A DNA stretch of 64,000 nucleotides, from NCBI GenBank assembly GCA_037074705.1, contig CM073592.1:56781129-56845128 (forward strand), in the 5' to 3' direction. A program made the position numbers and the translations under genes. Position 1 is the first letter of the stretch. The number at the start of each line of letters is the position of its first letter. Below are positions 45,611 to 58,249 of the stretch, one piece after another. Source of the stretch: Zhengitettix transpicula. Its lineage: Eukaryota > Arthropoda > Insecta > Orthoptera > Tetrigidae. The notes beneath the pieces are model-generated. The model was not told the origin of the DNA. It ran no database searches and saw only the letters and a program-made list of their open reading frames with translations.

Positions 45611-46347
45611 TCATTATCATATTCAACTTCAGAGGCAATTTTACAGTGTAAATGAAGCTGTGAACGATTTAAATGTATCCTTATTCACATTGGACTACTT
45701 CGTCGAACTGCTTTTTTATTTCCCTGTTTCACTTATCCAATAGCCGTCTAACTAATTCTGAAGAGAACAATATTGAAACGTAAAACAAAACACGTATAAA
45801 AATTATAACAATTGTCAATTACGATATAATCGTAGATACATTAAATTTAATAAAATTGTACAATACTTTTCCACACCGATTTGTGAATTGGTAAAAATAT
45901 AGGGTGTTGTTATATTTTCCATATCATTTACACGTCATGTTAAATGTTATGACATAGTTTCGTAAATATTCAATATTAATAGAGTGCGCAACGTTCCAGT
46001 GTATTTATTTAATTTGCAGTTAATGTGTTGACTTAACCTCAAGGTATGATTTAAATGAATTGAATAACACACATAAATATAGAAATGAAACTTGAATACA
46101 TCTGTGTTAAAAATTTGATAATTAGATAAAACAGCCAAAAAGAAATGATGATATAAATATCACACAATAATTGTGAAGTATTTATTTTCATCACACAAAT
46201 ATATACATAGACGGCTATTTGATAAGTGTAACAGGGTAATTAAAAAGCGGTTGGACGAAGGACTCCAATGTGAATAAGGATACATTTAAATCGTTCACAG
46301 CTTCATTTATACTGTAAAACTGCCTCTGAAGTAGAATATGATAATGA
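45611..46347. repeat. Foldback element with 140-bp inverted arms
   Basis: 45611-45750 and 46208-46347 are reverse complements at roughly 90% over 140 bp (for example AATGTGAATAAGGATACATT in the right arm). The 457-bp spacer is AT-rich and, at 46100-46190, holds family-H text (ATATAAATATCACACAA). No transposase frame is present. It is either a non-autonomous foldback DNA element or inverted terminal units of a Penelope-like element; the nearby family-H text favours the latter. Confidence 0.7.
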
Positions 46348-46612
46348 CTGATATATATTTATATAAAATGCCTCTTACCAAATTTGTAATCTAAATGAGA
46401 TGATTTATTATCCTTGGATGTTCCAGAATGTCCTGGTATGTATTGAAGGATATAATTGTATGTATAACGCAATCAAATGCTCGCGCATATTTTAGTGTAA
46501 ATTTGCATATTCTTCAGATAGAATAAATAGAATTAAAATATAAAAAGTGTGTATTAAAAGTATATTAATTAGATAAATATACAAATGAACAAAAATAATA
46601 AGTGCTAAATAA

Positions 46613-46650
46613 AGGTTTCTCTAATCCTTGTTACTTTCGTCAGGTGATTC
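46613..46650 (-). other. Hammerhead-like motif (family H)
   Basis: The minus strand reads AATCACCTGACGAAAGTAAC, AAGGATTAGAGAAACCTTT. CTGACGA and GAAAC are kept; stem II (GTAAC with GATTA) is decayed. Confidence 0.4.
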
Positions 46651-46659
46651 AAAAAACAC

Positions 46660-47560
46660 AAGAGACACACCACACAAAACCATGTATTTTTTAACTTAAA
46701 AAATTATTATTCTGGATTGTCACTCCCCGTTCTTTTTCGGGTCTTGGAAAAGTACGTGAACCAAGTTTTGTTACAATTTGTCCCGGTCATTAATATTCTT
46801 TACGGGACATACACAGATAGCCATATTAAATTTAATTATGTAGAAGAAATAAAATACTGCCTAATATATGAAACGTGTGCCAAATGTAGATAAAATAGGG
46901 CCAATAAATACAAAGGGTAGGGCATCCCTTTTTGAATTTATCACTTTTTAAGTTATTATTATCTAGAGAGACTAAACCTTGATTTGATAACCGATCGAAT
47001 GGTTTCAATATTCGTTACACGTTTATGATATAAGATATATAGTCTTACTCATTTTTTTATGGTATTAATTATCAGAAGAACAATATCAGTATTTTATTTT
47101 ATTACTTGATTAGGCTTTTTACTTATATAAGTTTTTTTTCAAAATCTGAAGTTATTACTTTATACCTCTAACGTTCTTCCAACAAAATATGTGAAACAAT
47201 TTTCTGTCAGACATATAATTTTATGGATACTCTCGTTATGTACGCACGACTTTGGTGAAAACCAATTTCAAAGTCAAAAAATTTATATGTACGCATTTGC
47301 ATTTACAACCCTAATATCACAAACACCCGAAAAAAACGTATTTACTCAGATGTTAATTTAACAGGGACTTTTACAAATGTGGACATATAATTAATGGCTA
47401 GAAATTTTCATCCATAATATAGAAGGACGATTTGAAACCTGTTCTCGGCTTAGCATATCAGAATCAACAAGCTCTGTTGTGTTGGTTATTTCTGTGACTC
47501 CAGACGTTTTTCTAGAAATGTGCCAACCTAGACCAGGTTCTCTTACCGCCCATGTCAGTT
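46660..47560. other. AT-rich stretch, nothing recognised
   Basis: No gene, RNA or repeat supported. Confidence 0.6.
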
Positions 47561-47565
47561 CTTGA

Positions 47566-47877
47566 TTGTTTTACTTTCTATTATCTTGTCGTTTAAAAGT
47601 TTTTCCGTGTCTAACCAATGAAGTTCCGTTAGCAATAGCGGGCATAGTCCTTAGTCGAGTTCCATATTACCTTCTGAAAACACATTACTATTGCCAAATT
47701 ATAATAGTGTGCCTCAGGGAATCGCAATTGGCTTTTACTGTGTCACTGTATGTTAACGACTTGCCATTGTAAACTATAATATGCATTGACGATTGTATTT
47801 TTTGTAGAGAATTAAAGTTCTCCAGCGAAGTCGATGTTCTTAAAAAGAATCTGCACAAAGTAACGAGTCTGCAATGA
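47566..47877 (+). pseudogene. LINE reverse-transcriptase palm fragment
   Basis: The frame reads VCLRESQLAFTVSLYVNDLPL then TAA (47770-47772), continuing in phase TIICIDDCIFCRELKF, SSEVDVLKKNLHKV to TGA (47875-47877). This matches the order V-P-Q-G-S-x-L-x-P-x-L-F-x-L-Y-V-N-D-L-P followed by the Y-A-D-D box and D-x-x-x-L...L...V in non-LTR reverse transcriptases. The PQG is changed to LRE, and the catalytic YADD is replaced by CIDD with a stop before it. It is dead and isolated; no endonuclease or C-terminal part is present. The clade is unclear. Confidence 0.6.
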
Positions 47878-47879
47878 AT

Positions 47880-48300
47880 AAAATGAAAATAAATAATCTA
47901 GAAGAAATAGATTTATATTTGCTATATATGAGAACAAGAGATTTAATTATTTAAATTTAAGAGACGAAGTAGTTGACTACCACAAAAATATAAATGTATT
48001 TTATTACAATTTTAAGAAAAGAAAACAGTAGTAGTCGGCAACTATAAATATTAAGGTGTAACTTTTAATAAAAATAGTATCATTGGGGTAGCAAGTTACT
48101 ATGTTACAATTAAAAAAACAGTGAAACGAAAATAAAATTTAAATCACTAGTAAATTTTTACTATGGCAATTATATGGGAACAAATCATGTTTAATGACAT
48201 CCAACTACCGAAAAAAAATTAGAATAGTACCAAGAAAATATTTATTCGTGGATCAAGAAAATAAAGGTCTAAAATTGAAAATTTAGGAGACAGTTTAAAA
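47880..48300. other. AT-rich stretch, nothing recognised
   Basis: No supported feature between the LINE fragment and the next RGC copy. Confidence 0.6.
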
Positions 48301-48310
48301 AAGTTCCTTT

Positions 48311-48805
48311 TTTTTAGGTGTAGACAGGCTATGTATAGGGTAATCCACAGAGCGGCAATTCCCCTCATAGCATAGGAAAGGGATTTTAAAGGGGGGGTGT
48401 GGAAGGGTAGAGGAAGGTAGCCAAGGGTTAACTAGGGCCCCCGGACTATGGTTTAAGGATCCTACCCAGCAATTCGCTTAAAATTGATGCAGGGAAAACC
48501 CTAGATAAACCTGCATCAGGTAGGTCGGGCATTTGGTACTTCCGATGGCGGGAGAGGCGTTTGCTATGGGGTCACAACTTCCCCCTCTCCGTGTCTCGAC
48601 CAGTTTAGGAGGCAGCTGGCCGACTATTCCAATAGGAATAGCGGAAAACTCGTAACGTATGCCCAAGGTCTGCGACCCCGGAACATACACCTCTTAAAAC
48701 AGACGAAGGTGCCTCGGCATGTGGGAACATTAGTTCTAAAACCAGAGAGATGTGAAGGCATCCCAAAAGGTAGCCTCCTCCAGAGCTCTCTGGGAAGGTT
48801 CATTT
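48311..48805 (-). mobile_element. RGC retroposon copy, minus strand
   Basis: On the minus strand it runs from GAACCTTCCCAGAGAGCTCT (48779-48798) to the 3' end CATAGCCTGTCTACACCT and an 8-base A run at 48311-48318. It is the subfamily with the TATACATAGCC 3' end, as at 8.9 kb. The 70-codon frame at 48478-48690 is incidental. Confidence 0.7.
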
Positions 48806-49900
48806 TAATTAAATAATAAAAAGTGGGTTTATGTATTTCATGTTGGTCAATCAGTACCTCAGCATCAACTGATAATCTTGCTTATTCGTGGTCCAAAAAC
48901 AGTGCGAGTCCCAAACGTCATAAAGTCAGATGTGAACAGAATTAAATCATGTCGCGACTGTCTCTATTGGGGTATGACTAATTTATCTTGTAATCGGCAA
49001 TGTTGCCATGATTGTAAGAAGTTTGACGTTGTTGGCTCGGTTTTTAGACAGGAAAAACCCGAGAGAATGTGGAGATTTTTGAACAGAGTGTATGTGAGGA
49101 ATCGTCCGGTGACGGTAGTTCGTTGATATGATGACGGATGAATGAAACCTGACCACTTCTTACCTGTACGCATCACGTATATTCCTGTATTTTAACTAGA
49201 AGTTGTTATACTTTTTTTTCAGAGAAGAACTCACATTCACGTAATGGTCCAACATCACCTGTTAGTATCGATTCTTAAATGTGACACTGAGCTAAGTCAG
49301 AATTAAATTGATTGATTAATTTATGTATATAATTAATAATTTCCATAAAATATTTTATCGCTTGATTCTGCTATTATTTTTAAAATTAAATTACCAAATT
49401 TTTATGCTATGCAATGACCCCCAACCAATCCCATTACAACGTCAAAAAAAAATTAGCACATTTACACAATTCGATTCTGTTCTCTTTTAAACAGAACAAT
49501 ATGGGATTGGAATCGATTACCTGCCTACTTATTCACACAGTATAAAACAGTTGCAATGTGCTACATATTTATCATGATTAAAGCTAAACATGTAATATGT
49601 GGACTTTAGGTAAGTGAGTTATCAAATCTTTTCCGGGAAAATATTCTATTTATCTTTTCTGTTCCCATGAAGATGTTTGTTTTAGAATAAACGTATCTAT
49701 TTATTCAAAGCTATTGATCAAGTTTATTTATATACATGGAGACTACAAAGTTATCTACAGCAGTTTTCAATGTGAACTGTGGTTATCAGTGAGAACGTAT
49801 TTCTTCTTTGGGATGTTGCCTAGTGGAAAGTAGTTTATAGCAATAATCGATGCTATTGTTTACTATTGGCCTCTAAAAAGCGTCACTAAAGGTTTTTAAC
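48806..49900. other. Stretch with one unexplained short frame
   Basis: An 82-codon plus frame (48878-49126) is Cys/Arg-rich (CRDCLYWGMTNLSCNRQCCHDCKK), with spaced CxxC pairs that recall a small zinc-binding fold. There is no known family match, and a minus frame overlaps it. The rest is AT-rich with nothing recognised. Confidence 0.35.
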
Positions 49901-50380
49901 GCGACTCATTACATCCCATAATTCTCCAAATGCCTAGAGAATTTCGTAGCTGATAAATTGAGACATTTCTCTAAGCTCGCACACAGACACGTGTATATTT
50001 CATTTTACACATTTTAATTAATATCGGCCTTTAACGGGCGTGTAAATCCCTTTATCCCGTCTAGCGTTACTTCGTCATTGAAAGAAAGATCCGCCAGGGG
50101 AACGTGGCGATAAGCTTATTCAAACGCCGCCACGTAATCCGGGGATTAGGAACAACGACCTTTTATAGGCAGGTTTCGTTGCCTATTAACGTGAAATGAT
50201 ATATACATTTACAGGGAAAAGAACTAAGTCCGAATGAATAGCGTCGGGTAGAGATCTGCTGTCGGTTATCGAGCCGCTGGTAATTAGCGACGAAGTTGCG
50301 GTTTTTATCGGCAATAGCATACCCCAACCCTCATTCGCAACAGCATTTGAAGGATGACGCTAATAAAGAGAATACAGAAC
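49900..50380. promoter_or_regulatory. Candidate conserved non-coding block
   Basis: A GC-balanced block with GATAAGCTTATTC (GATA-like dyad, 50111-50123), GGGGATTAGG (Otx/Bicoid-like), CTTTTATAGG and AAATCCCTTTATCC. No frame is supported. The regulatory reading is inference from texture. Confidence 0.28.
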
Positions 50381-51650
50381 AATGAATGGATTAGGGGAGG
50401 ATGACTGTATTAAAATTCACGTGTTTACAATAGAACGTCCCCGAAGTACAATGCACATAAAATTATTCGAGCCACTAACTTTCGTGGTTCCTCGTAGATT
50501 CTTAACAGGACATCATTCGCATTTGCAAACTAAGCAAATAATTCTCTACGAAAAAAAAAGTAATGGAGAAGGTCTATTTCAGAACAAAACTTTCAAATTG
50601 GCTAATGCCATTTTGGCATTTGTGTCGTTATGTTTCGTGAAATAACTGTAATATTTTTCACCATAAGAAATAATTTCCATAATATTAATACGAAACTGAA
50701 TTTTAAAAAATAATTACAAACAAGTATTCTGGTAGCTCGTCAGGTTTTTATTTTTCTGACGCATAAAAATTTAATCTATATTGTTTAAGCACTTCATCCA
50801 CATTATTTTTAGAAATACATTGCTAATTCTCAAAAATAGGAAAAATAAAATTATAATAAATTCAGACACTTGCAGCCTATCAAAAGTTGAACTTTTGGTG
50901 GTTCAATTAAATTACTCAAAATTTTGAAGTATAAGAAATAGTCAACAGTTACATTTATCTGACATCAATTGAACCGATAAATAAATAAACCGCAGAAATG
51001 GTAGGTAACAGCGTCAAAATTTTCATCCAAAACTGTAATAATATAACGTGGAATTCCAGTACAGTTTTGGTCAATTAGGCCTAATATAAGCTTCGTTATT
51101 TAGAAGGACGTTAAGATACAAAACTGAAAGCAGAACAGATAGATGAGACTTTTACACACAATTGGATCAATTAAATAATATAAACGACTCCCTCAGTCAA
51201 ATATTATTTCATCGTTGCTCTCCACACGACAATTATTTTTAAATTCTCAGCACGCTGATGACAAGAAAACAAAGATCTTAATACTTCAACACTGAAATAA
51301 CTCCGTCAAACAGATATCTATCGTCTTGGCTGAATATGTAATGTGCGCGTTTTTAATTTTTACAGTACCCAAGTTTTGTAACAGCTGAAAAGAAATTGAT
51401 TTGAACTAACGCACTATTACTTAAGGGGAAAAAAATATTTTATTGAATAGTTTAATGAATTTTCATAGAACAAAACTGGACCAAGGTTCGCTGACACACT
51501 AATAGACAGATAAAAGTCATAAAATTATACCTAGCATCGTATATAGACCGAATTATACTAATCCATATAATATTTAAAAAATTATAAAATATCTCTCGCA
51601 TTTTTACTGTCAATTGCACTTTTATAAAATTGCTACGAGTAGTTCCTCTA
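50381..51650. other. AT-rich stretch, nothing recognised
   Basis: The 87-codon frame at 50382-50645 starts at the edge of the GC-balanced block and has no recognisable domain. Confidence 0.55.
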
Positions 51651-51656
51651 CCCATA

Positions 51657-52158
51657 TTGAGGACTCACAGAGAGCTCTGGCGGGGGCTACCTTTGGGTAT
51701 GCTCTCACATCTCTCTGGTTTTTTGAACTAAGGTTCCCACATGCCGAGGTACCTTGGTCTGTTTTGAGAGGTGTATGTTCCGGGGTCGCAGACCTTGGGC
51801 ATACGGTAAGAGTTGTCCGCTATTCCTATTGGAATAGTCGGCCAGCTGCCTCCTAAACAGGCCAAGGCATGGCGAGGGGTAAGCTGCGTTCCCACAGCAA
51901 ACTCCTCTCCCGCTATCGGAAGGGCGTGGGACAAGTACCCAATGCCCGACCTACCCGATGCAGGTTTTTCTAGGGGTTTTCCCTGCATTTCTTTAGGCGA
52001 ATGCCGGGTAGGATCCTTAAACCATAGCCCGGGGGCCCTAGTTAACCCTTGGCTACCTTCCTCTACCCTTCCGCATCCCCCCTTTCAAATCCCTTCCTAT
52101 GCTATTAAAAGGGAGTTGCCATCATGTGGACAACCCTCATGTATCCAGTTATCCTAAA
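51657..52158 (+). mobile_element. RGC retroposon copy, plus strand
   Basis: It runs from GAGGACTCACAGAGAGCTCT (51659-51678) and GGGGGCTACCTTTGGG through the family body to CATGTATCCAGTTATCCTA and a short A-rich tail. Frames of 80-114 codons occur on both strands across it; equivalent positions in other copies are shifted or stopped, so they are not genes. Confidence 0.7.
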
Positions 52159-52169
52159 ATAAAATTGGC

Positions 52170-52890
52170 CAAACAGAATAGAAGTCTCAAAAACTGCTGT
52201 ATGTAATTTATATTATACATATATAGACATTTTGATATTGACCTATTTGCGAAGGAAAACTTGCCCATATTATTATTCTTAACATCAGGAATTTATTTGA
52301 AACCTGTGATGATTTTCTCTTTCAAGTTAATAAGGAACTTCTAATCTTCTAAACCAAGCACCAAAATACATCCAGCTTTATACGTATCGTTTCTTAACAA
52401 GGATTTTCTCATGTCAATGTTCGGGCTCCCTCTGATTTTAGTTTAGTTCCTGTTTTTCACAGGTTATCTTTTAAAGTAATCAAATTTTTATAAAACATAT
52501 CGTTCACTAGATTATATGTATTACAATCGCTAACATAATTAAATTATTTTTTTATTCTAAATAAATATTTTGCGATATATTATGAACGGAAACTTTAAAA
52601 AAATGTATTCAATGGCATTTTAACGTACCAATGAAGCTGGCCAGGTTTTAACCAACACCAATGGGTTTCGACGGTTCATGGATACAGCTTCATTTACTCG
52701 GACTATTTTACCCAAAATACTGAATAAACCTTCCAGACTCCGTCCCATAAATGTGAAATATCTAGAAAATGTGACTTTTGTACGCGAAAGCGTAACCGCC
52801 CCCTCAATTGCCTTAAGTATCGCGTAAATAAAGAGAAACAAGAACAACGGGCTTGTTTACAATAGAACGTTTCAGATGTATTATACACAT
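52170..52890. other. AT-rich stretch, nothing recognised
   Basis: Two overlapping minus frames (52620-52888) read in different phases of the same DNA and lack motifs. Confidence 0.55.
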
Positions 52891-53960
52891 CACATTATTC
52901 GATATACGTGTGTACCCACCTCTTTCTGACGAACCTGGCGGGTCCTTAATGGAATACGGGAGATGTCCTTAAATTATACGGGGTGCCACACTCCCGCGAG
53001 ACGCGCACGCAGGTCCTGCCAGGACTCAAAGGACTTCCCTTCCTTTTACGCGGGGCTTCAACCCAGATGAACAATGAAATTAAATTACTCTGACTTTTTC
53101 CTCGTGACCAAATTAGAGCATTGTGCGGCCGGTATATAGTTATTTTCCCTCGCGCCACTATTCAGTAGGCGCGCTCTCTCGCCTAATTGTGTGGTTCCCG
53201 GTTAAAATAGGCTCGGGGAGGGTGGTGGGGGATAAAACGACGGCGGGGGTGAGCTTTGTCCGCCGCCGGATGAATTGACGTCGCTGCAAACTAGAACAGA
53301 GTGTGACCTTCCCCTTCCACGCACCTTCGGCAAGTTTCTTCCTATTCTTCCTTATCTTGTAGCTGCTTTCTCTTTATTCGCGTTCTAGAACTCCCATACA
53401 AACGGGCCAGAACGCCGCCGCAGACAATGGCGGCAGACTTAGCGACTTCTCTTCGTAGTCTGCTACTCCTCTCACTCTCTCTCTCTCTCCGTCTCCCTCT
53501 ACCCCTCTCCTTTTTTTCCTCGCACTTTAATAACCATAATAGCTGACAAAACCGTGCTGATTTCGTGGACGAACGTGCGGCACAAAAGCCCGATTCTGAA
53601 TAGACAGACTCATTGTGTGACGAACAAGAACCCGTTTGTGTGGCGCGCGCGCCATTGAAGGGTGTGTGTCTTTCTCTTCCGCTTTTGTCACAAGTTTTGG
53701 ATTTCTCAAAGATTTCAGCGAGGCAGCAGCCAGAAGCGCCAGCAACGCCACGGCTTTGCATCCACGCAGACAAGTACCGTGCAGCCCGCGGAAATAAAAA
53801 CCCCGAAGAAGGGGGGAAAAGAATTTACAGTTTATTTTACATCTGCGCCACTTCTGCCGATTTATATGTAAATGGGCTGCGGTTCTTTCGTACTTTTCAT
53901 AACAGCAGACCAAGACTTTCGGAATTCCATTGAGTAGAAATTATTCAATAATGGACCAGA
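52890..53960. promoter_or_regulatory. GC-richer block with CT/GAGA tract, candidate regulatory
   Basis: The block includes CGCCGCCGGATGAATTGACG (53260-53279), CCGCCGCAGACAATGGCGGC near 53413-53432, a (CT)n tract at 53465-53520 that is GAGA-factor-like on the minus strand, and CGCGCGCGCCATTGAAGGG at 53643-53661. Frames of 69-143 codons overlap in four readings, so none stands out as coding; the 143-codon minus frame is Arg/Ser/Glu-rich because of the GAGA tract. A promoter or enhancer is plausible but untested. Confidence 0.3.
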
Positions 53961-56480
53961 AATTTCATAAAAAGCTGAAGAATAGGTGCAACTTTTATGC
54001 GCACTTTATGAACATAATAAGTGAATTTATCCTACTACAATTACCCGTAAGACTGGTTGGAGTATAAAGAATAAGCAACACTTATTATTGTTAACTTAAA
54101 AAAATTAAATATACTCTCTGCCAGTAAAGTATTAACCATAGCGGAAAAAAATTATTTAATAGACTTCCTGCAGACTTAAATAACAATAATAAGTACAAGA
54201 GATTTGGGAATCCTATATTTGTGTTATTCTTAGTGAATGTTACTCTGTATATTTATTTTATGTGCGTGTGTAGTTCTACATTTATTTTATTCAGAGATTG
54301 TCTTATTTGTCTATGAATAATTAATTTTTTATATGTATTGGAAACATAATCTGTAAATACTAACGGTACTCTTAGTAATGTTAAGTCCGTTTTCTGTGTT
54401 CTATTATTTTTAATTGTATTTAAGTCTATTAATTAATTTATAATTATTATACTGTATTAGTACTTTTAGTGTACAAAAAAGTTTGTGTTCTAGGTTAGTG
54501 CGAAATAGTTTCTAGTAACTAATTTATGACGTATCCTATTTCCACAACCGAAGAATAATTGAATTCATACCTGAATTTCTGTACAAATTAAATCAAAAGT
54601 AAAATTATAATATTTAATATAATCTGACAATAATCATTTGATAAATAAATATACAATTCAGGCAATGATAGAAAAATTTAATAAAAATTTCGGTTTCAAC
54701 TGTCACACTGTCACCATGGCTCTAAATTCATAGTTATTCTAATTAGCATACTTTCAAATCTGAAAATTACCGGTTTACGTGAAAAATTGTGGACGAAACG
54801 CCGTATAAACTGATTTTTTGGTTCAATTAATAAATTTTTCTGACATTATTTATTTATCAAAACGTAACTTTCTCCTGAACACTTTTAGTATCACTCCCTC
54901 TTGTTTGTTATTTGCTCTGAGCCTTAATCCAGAAAGAGGAATCTGTCAAAAACTCCTACAAATCTGCTTTCGTTCTGTTTACCAAAAGAGATTTTCACTA
55001 AAATTTTTTTTTGGTATTCGCGATTTATTTTAAAAACTCTGGTAATCTGTACAGAGATGTTCAGATCTTTTAGACGTAAATGGACGTCTAACCAAATTAT
55101 GTAACCCGAATATACTACAAAATAGCTTCTTTACGCCTCGTTTGTAACGTTCCCATTACAATTCCCGAAACTCCTGTGGAGTAGATGACCCGCGAAACAT
55201 TAATCACTAACTCACGTTATACCTTATTACACTTCAAATTGAAATCAAATAACAGAGTAGAAATTCATACGTTACTTGTCTTATGTTTCACTTTTCTTTG
55301 TCTAGAGGAAAAATGATACGGTTCAATGTTTCACAGTTTTCGTGCCCCGTGCTCACAGACATTCGAGAGCAGTTGATATGGTAAACTTCCAACAGTATTT
55401 TTTCTCCCTTTGCCTCGTCGCATATTTTGTTCTCACGGACGGAGAAACTTTTCTGAACAAGTGAAGAAGTCATTTGGATTGAATGAGTCGAAAGTCTTGT
55501 GTGTCGTTTGTTCATGCCCGAGAAGATCCTTATCCCAGAAAATCAACGTTTATGCGGTAAAACGAAACTTTGCGTTTTGAAAAATGCGATAAGTTGGGCG
55601 GGCCTATTTTCCCCGTTATTCAGTATTTTCAATTGATGAAATTATTTCAAGGATATAAGTTTGTGAGGTTAAGTTAGACAATTGTAACTGCAAAAGAACA
55701 AAAATTTAAAATGATCAAGGAAAAAGGTTATCCTGTGCTATTTGTACGTAATGAACGGATATGGAGCACAGAAATATTACTACTCAAATTATTTTTGGCT
55801 ACAACAACATTGTTTGAATTTTCCATCCAGATATTTTAATTTGATTTAATATCGTGGTCTCTATCGGCTTGAGCTTGTAAAGCTTTCTCTCTATTCTTAC
55901 AATTCATTGGCTCTATAATTAAATGAGACTCTTCTGTCTTTAATGTAATTCGTAGCTTTCTTTATAAGGGATGATATCCGGATGCCTGATTTATTTCAAT
56001 TAATGATAAACGAATCTTTTATAAATTAATCTGCTGAACAGCAGTGTACAGTGTGTGAGTGAAGTGTACAAAGACCAGAAAAATTTAGAAGACTCTACTC
56101 ATTAAGTGTATAGTTTAAGATGTTAGAAGTAAATTAATGGTTAGTCTTAAAATACTAGTTTTAATGGCAGGCACACAGTTGCTGATAAAAAAAAATTATG
56201 TTGAAGAAATTAAATATGAGTACTAGTGTTTAGCGATATAAAGATACTATACATCATAGTAGCACTTTAATGTGATACAATTACTTTGGTCACCTTATTC
56301 TTCGTGATCATTCAGCATATAGGCTGTTGTAAAATAATGTACCTTACGTAAAACATTAAGGAGCTGCAACAACGTTTACTTAATACTACGATTAAAATCT
56401 CGTATTTCATTGAGATTTTCTAAACCAATTTTGTGATCTATTTATAAATAAGTGGTGTGTCTTCAGTGTACTGCGGGACA
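53960..56480. other. AT-rich stretch, nothing recognised
   Basis: Around 54120-54260 the text weakly resembles a LINE 3' end, but too loosely to call. Frames at 54818-55515 lack motifs. Confidence 0.5.
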
Positions 56481-56489
56481 GCGTTCCAT

Positions 56490-57330
56490 ATCTTCGTACA
56501 TGCCTTTAAACTACAGACCAACACGCAATGTTATTTCTGGAATGGCTATTACCGTGCAAGACATTGCTGCTATCACTCACCGCGTTTGTACACACATTTA
56601 CGAGTTCGGCCAAATTACTCCATCCAAGAATTTAATTTCCGCATTACGACGCCACTAACTCCGATGCACGGCATTAATTGTCGGAGAGTGGTTATAATTT
56701 ATTTAAGCACGCCGCGGATGTCATTGTGAGGAAATGTTTCTCCTCACAACTAGGCAAACACCATTTCGGGCGACTTTCAGTGGCGCGCGAACACACGTTA
56801 GAACGCTCTCATTTCGCTAATGAAGTTGTTTCAACTGGCACAGCGCTGGCAGATTAAAATCAATTCGTTACTCATTAGTGCGTCGACGCCTTCAACTTTA
56901 TTATTATTACGATTATACGGCAGCGAACGTCATAAAATGTTGCCGGCTTAATGAAAGGCCTTGATGTAGAGAACTACTGCGAGCCAGAGACGGGGCACAA
57001 AGGAGGGCGGTAGCATAATAACTCAAGGCTAAGCTTTTGTCTCCGTCAAAAGACAAGACCAGAATCCAGATACAAAGAGCACAGTGGCGGGAGACGGTGT
57101 TTATTGCAGCTCTCCTCTGCGGTGAGTGCGGCGCGCAGGTAATTGTGAGGCAGAACGCATTAACACGACACCAACGCATGGACCGGCAGCCGGAACGCGC
57201 TCCTCAAATATCCCCGATAAGACATCACGTTCTCGCCGAACAGTCCGAAATTGAAACGAATTTTTCAGAACGTAGAACGCAAGAGCAAACACTCAAGCCC
57301 GACGCAGGTTAGACGGCTGGCTGCCTGGGC
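56490..57330. promoter_or_regulatory. GC-balanced block, candidate regulatory or exon-bearing
   Basis: The first part (56490-56900) has ATTA-rich homeodomain cores (GGCATTAATTGTCGG, TTAAAATCAATTCG). The second part (56910-57312) is open on both strands (91 codons plus, 88 codons minus) and holds CTCTGCGGTGAGTGCGG (57115-57131), a close match to a 5' splice site. No domain is recognised in either frame. Confidence 0.3.
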
Positions 57331-58240
57331 GAATGAACGAGCCAGTTTGTCGGCAGTTATAAACGGGATAAAATTATTGAAAAATTTGATCAAATAGAGA
57401 AATAATAAAATAATATAAAAGCACAAAGTTTTCTCTGGCATTGCAGAACTCGTGTTGTGCACTAAAAAGTTACGAAGGAACACAAGTCACCTGTGTGAAG
57501 AAATAGTGCGCCTAACGAGTGCTATGGTGTCACAGGAAACATTGTGTACGTTTAAAAAAAAGGGTTTTTATTCCAGCTGTATTTGGCCAAATTTTTCAAT
57601 TCACAAATCAAATACACAGGAAAATATCCATCAAACTGGATAAACTCAAAAATGGCTGAATATATTTCAACTAATTTTGATATTTTTATTTCTGCACTGT
57701 CAGTATAGTTTGCCAAATTTCGTGTTTTTGCCATAGTTTAAAATCGCTCATTCAGGAAGAACTAAAACACACTCAGTGTGAATGAATAAATAAATTTGTA
57801 GGTGGATAGTTAATTTTATGTTTGAATGATTTGAGAAGAATATACACATATAAATTAAGTGAATAATTCCACTTATACATTGTGGAAACTCTGCTGAAGA
57901 TAATCGTACGGTGTTAGAAGGAAGTCAGGATGTAAACAAATTCTGGAGACAGTCACATTTGAAGATTATGGGATATAAACAAGTACGAACTTAAACCTTT
58001 ACTATGGCTTGAAAATACATATTGTTTTGGATATTTGAAATTAGCAATATTGACGATACATGGGGCTCAGTGGTGGGGAAGTGTAGTCATGGGCGAGCGT
58101 TCAGAATTGTTATGAGGCCCGTCTATGACCGTAAGGCAACAGTAATATTGTTTTGTAATGTATAAAACGTCGACTGGTATTAAATTCTTAATTGTAGATT
58201 GGATTTGTAGCGGAAGATTTAAATCTGTTCCTGTATAAAT
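57330..58240. other. AT-rich stretch, nothing recognised
   Basis: No supported gene or repeat. Confidence 0.6.
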
Positions 58241-58249
58241 AATATAATA

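Noticed and set aside
51614..52157. 80-, 86- and 114-codon frames
   Set aside because: Same reason: RGC repeat text read in several phases.
53342..53933. 143-, 128- and 106-codon frames
   Set aside because: Four overlapping readings in one GC-rich block; the longest is a low-complexity Arg/Glu/Ser product of the GAGA tract.
54120..54260. LINE C-terminal and 3' UTR fragment
   Set aside because: Only a few residues (DLNNNNKYKRFG-like) fit; too weak.
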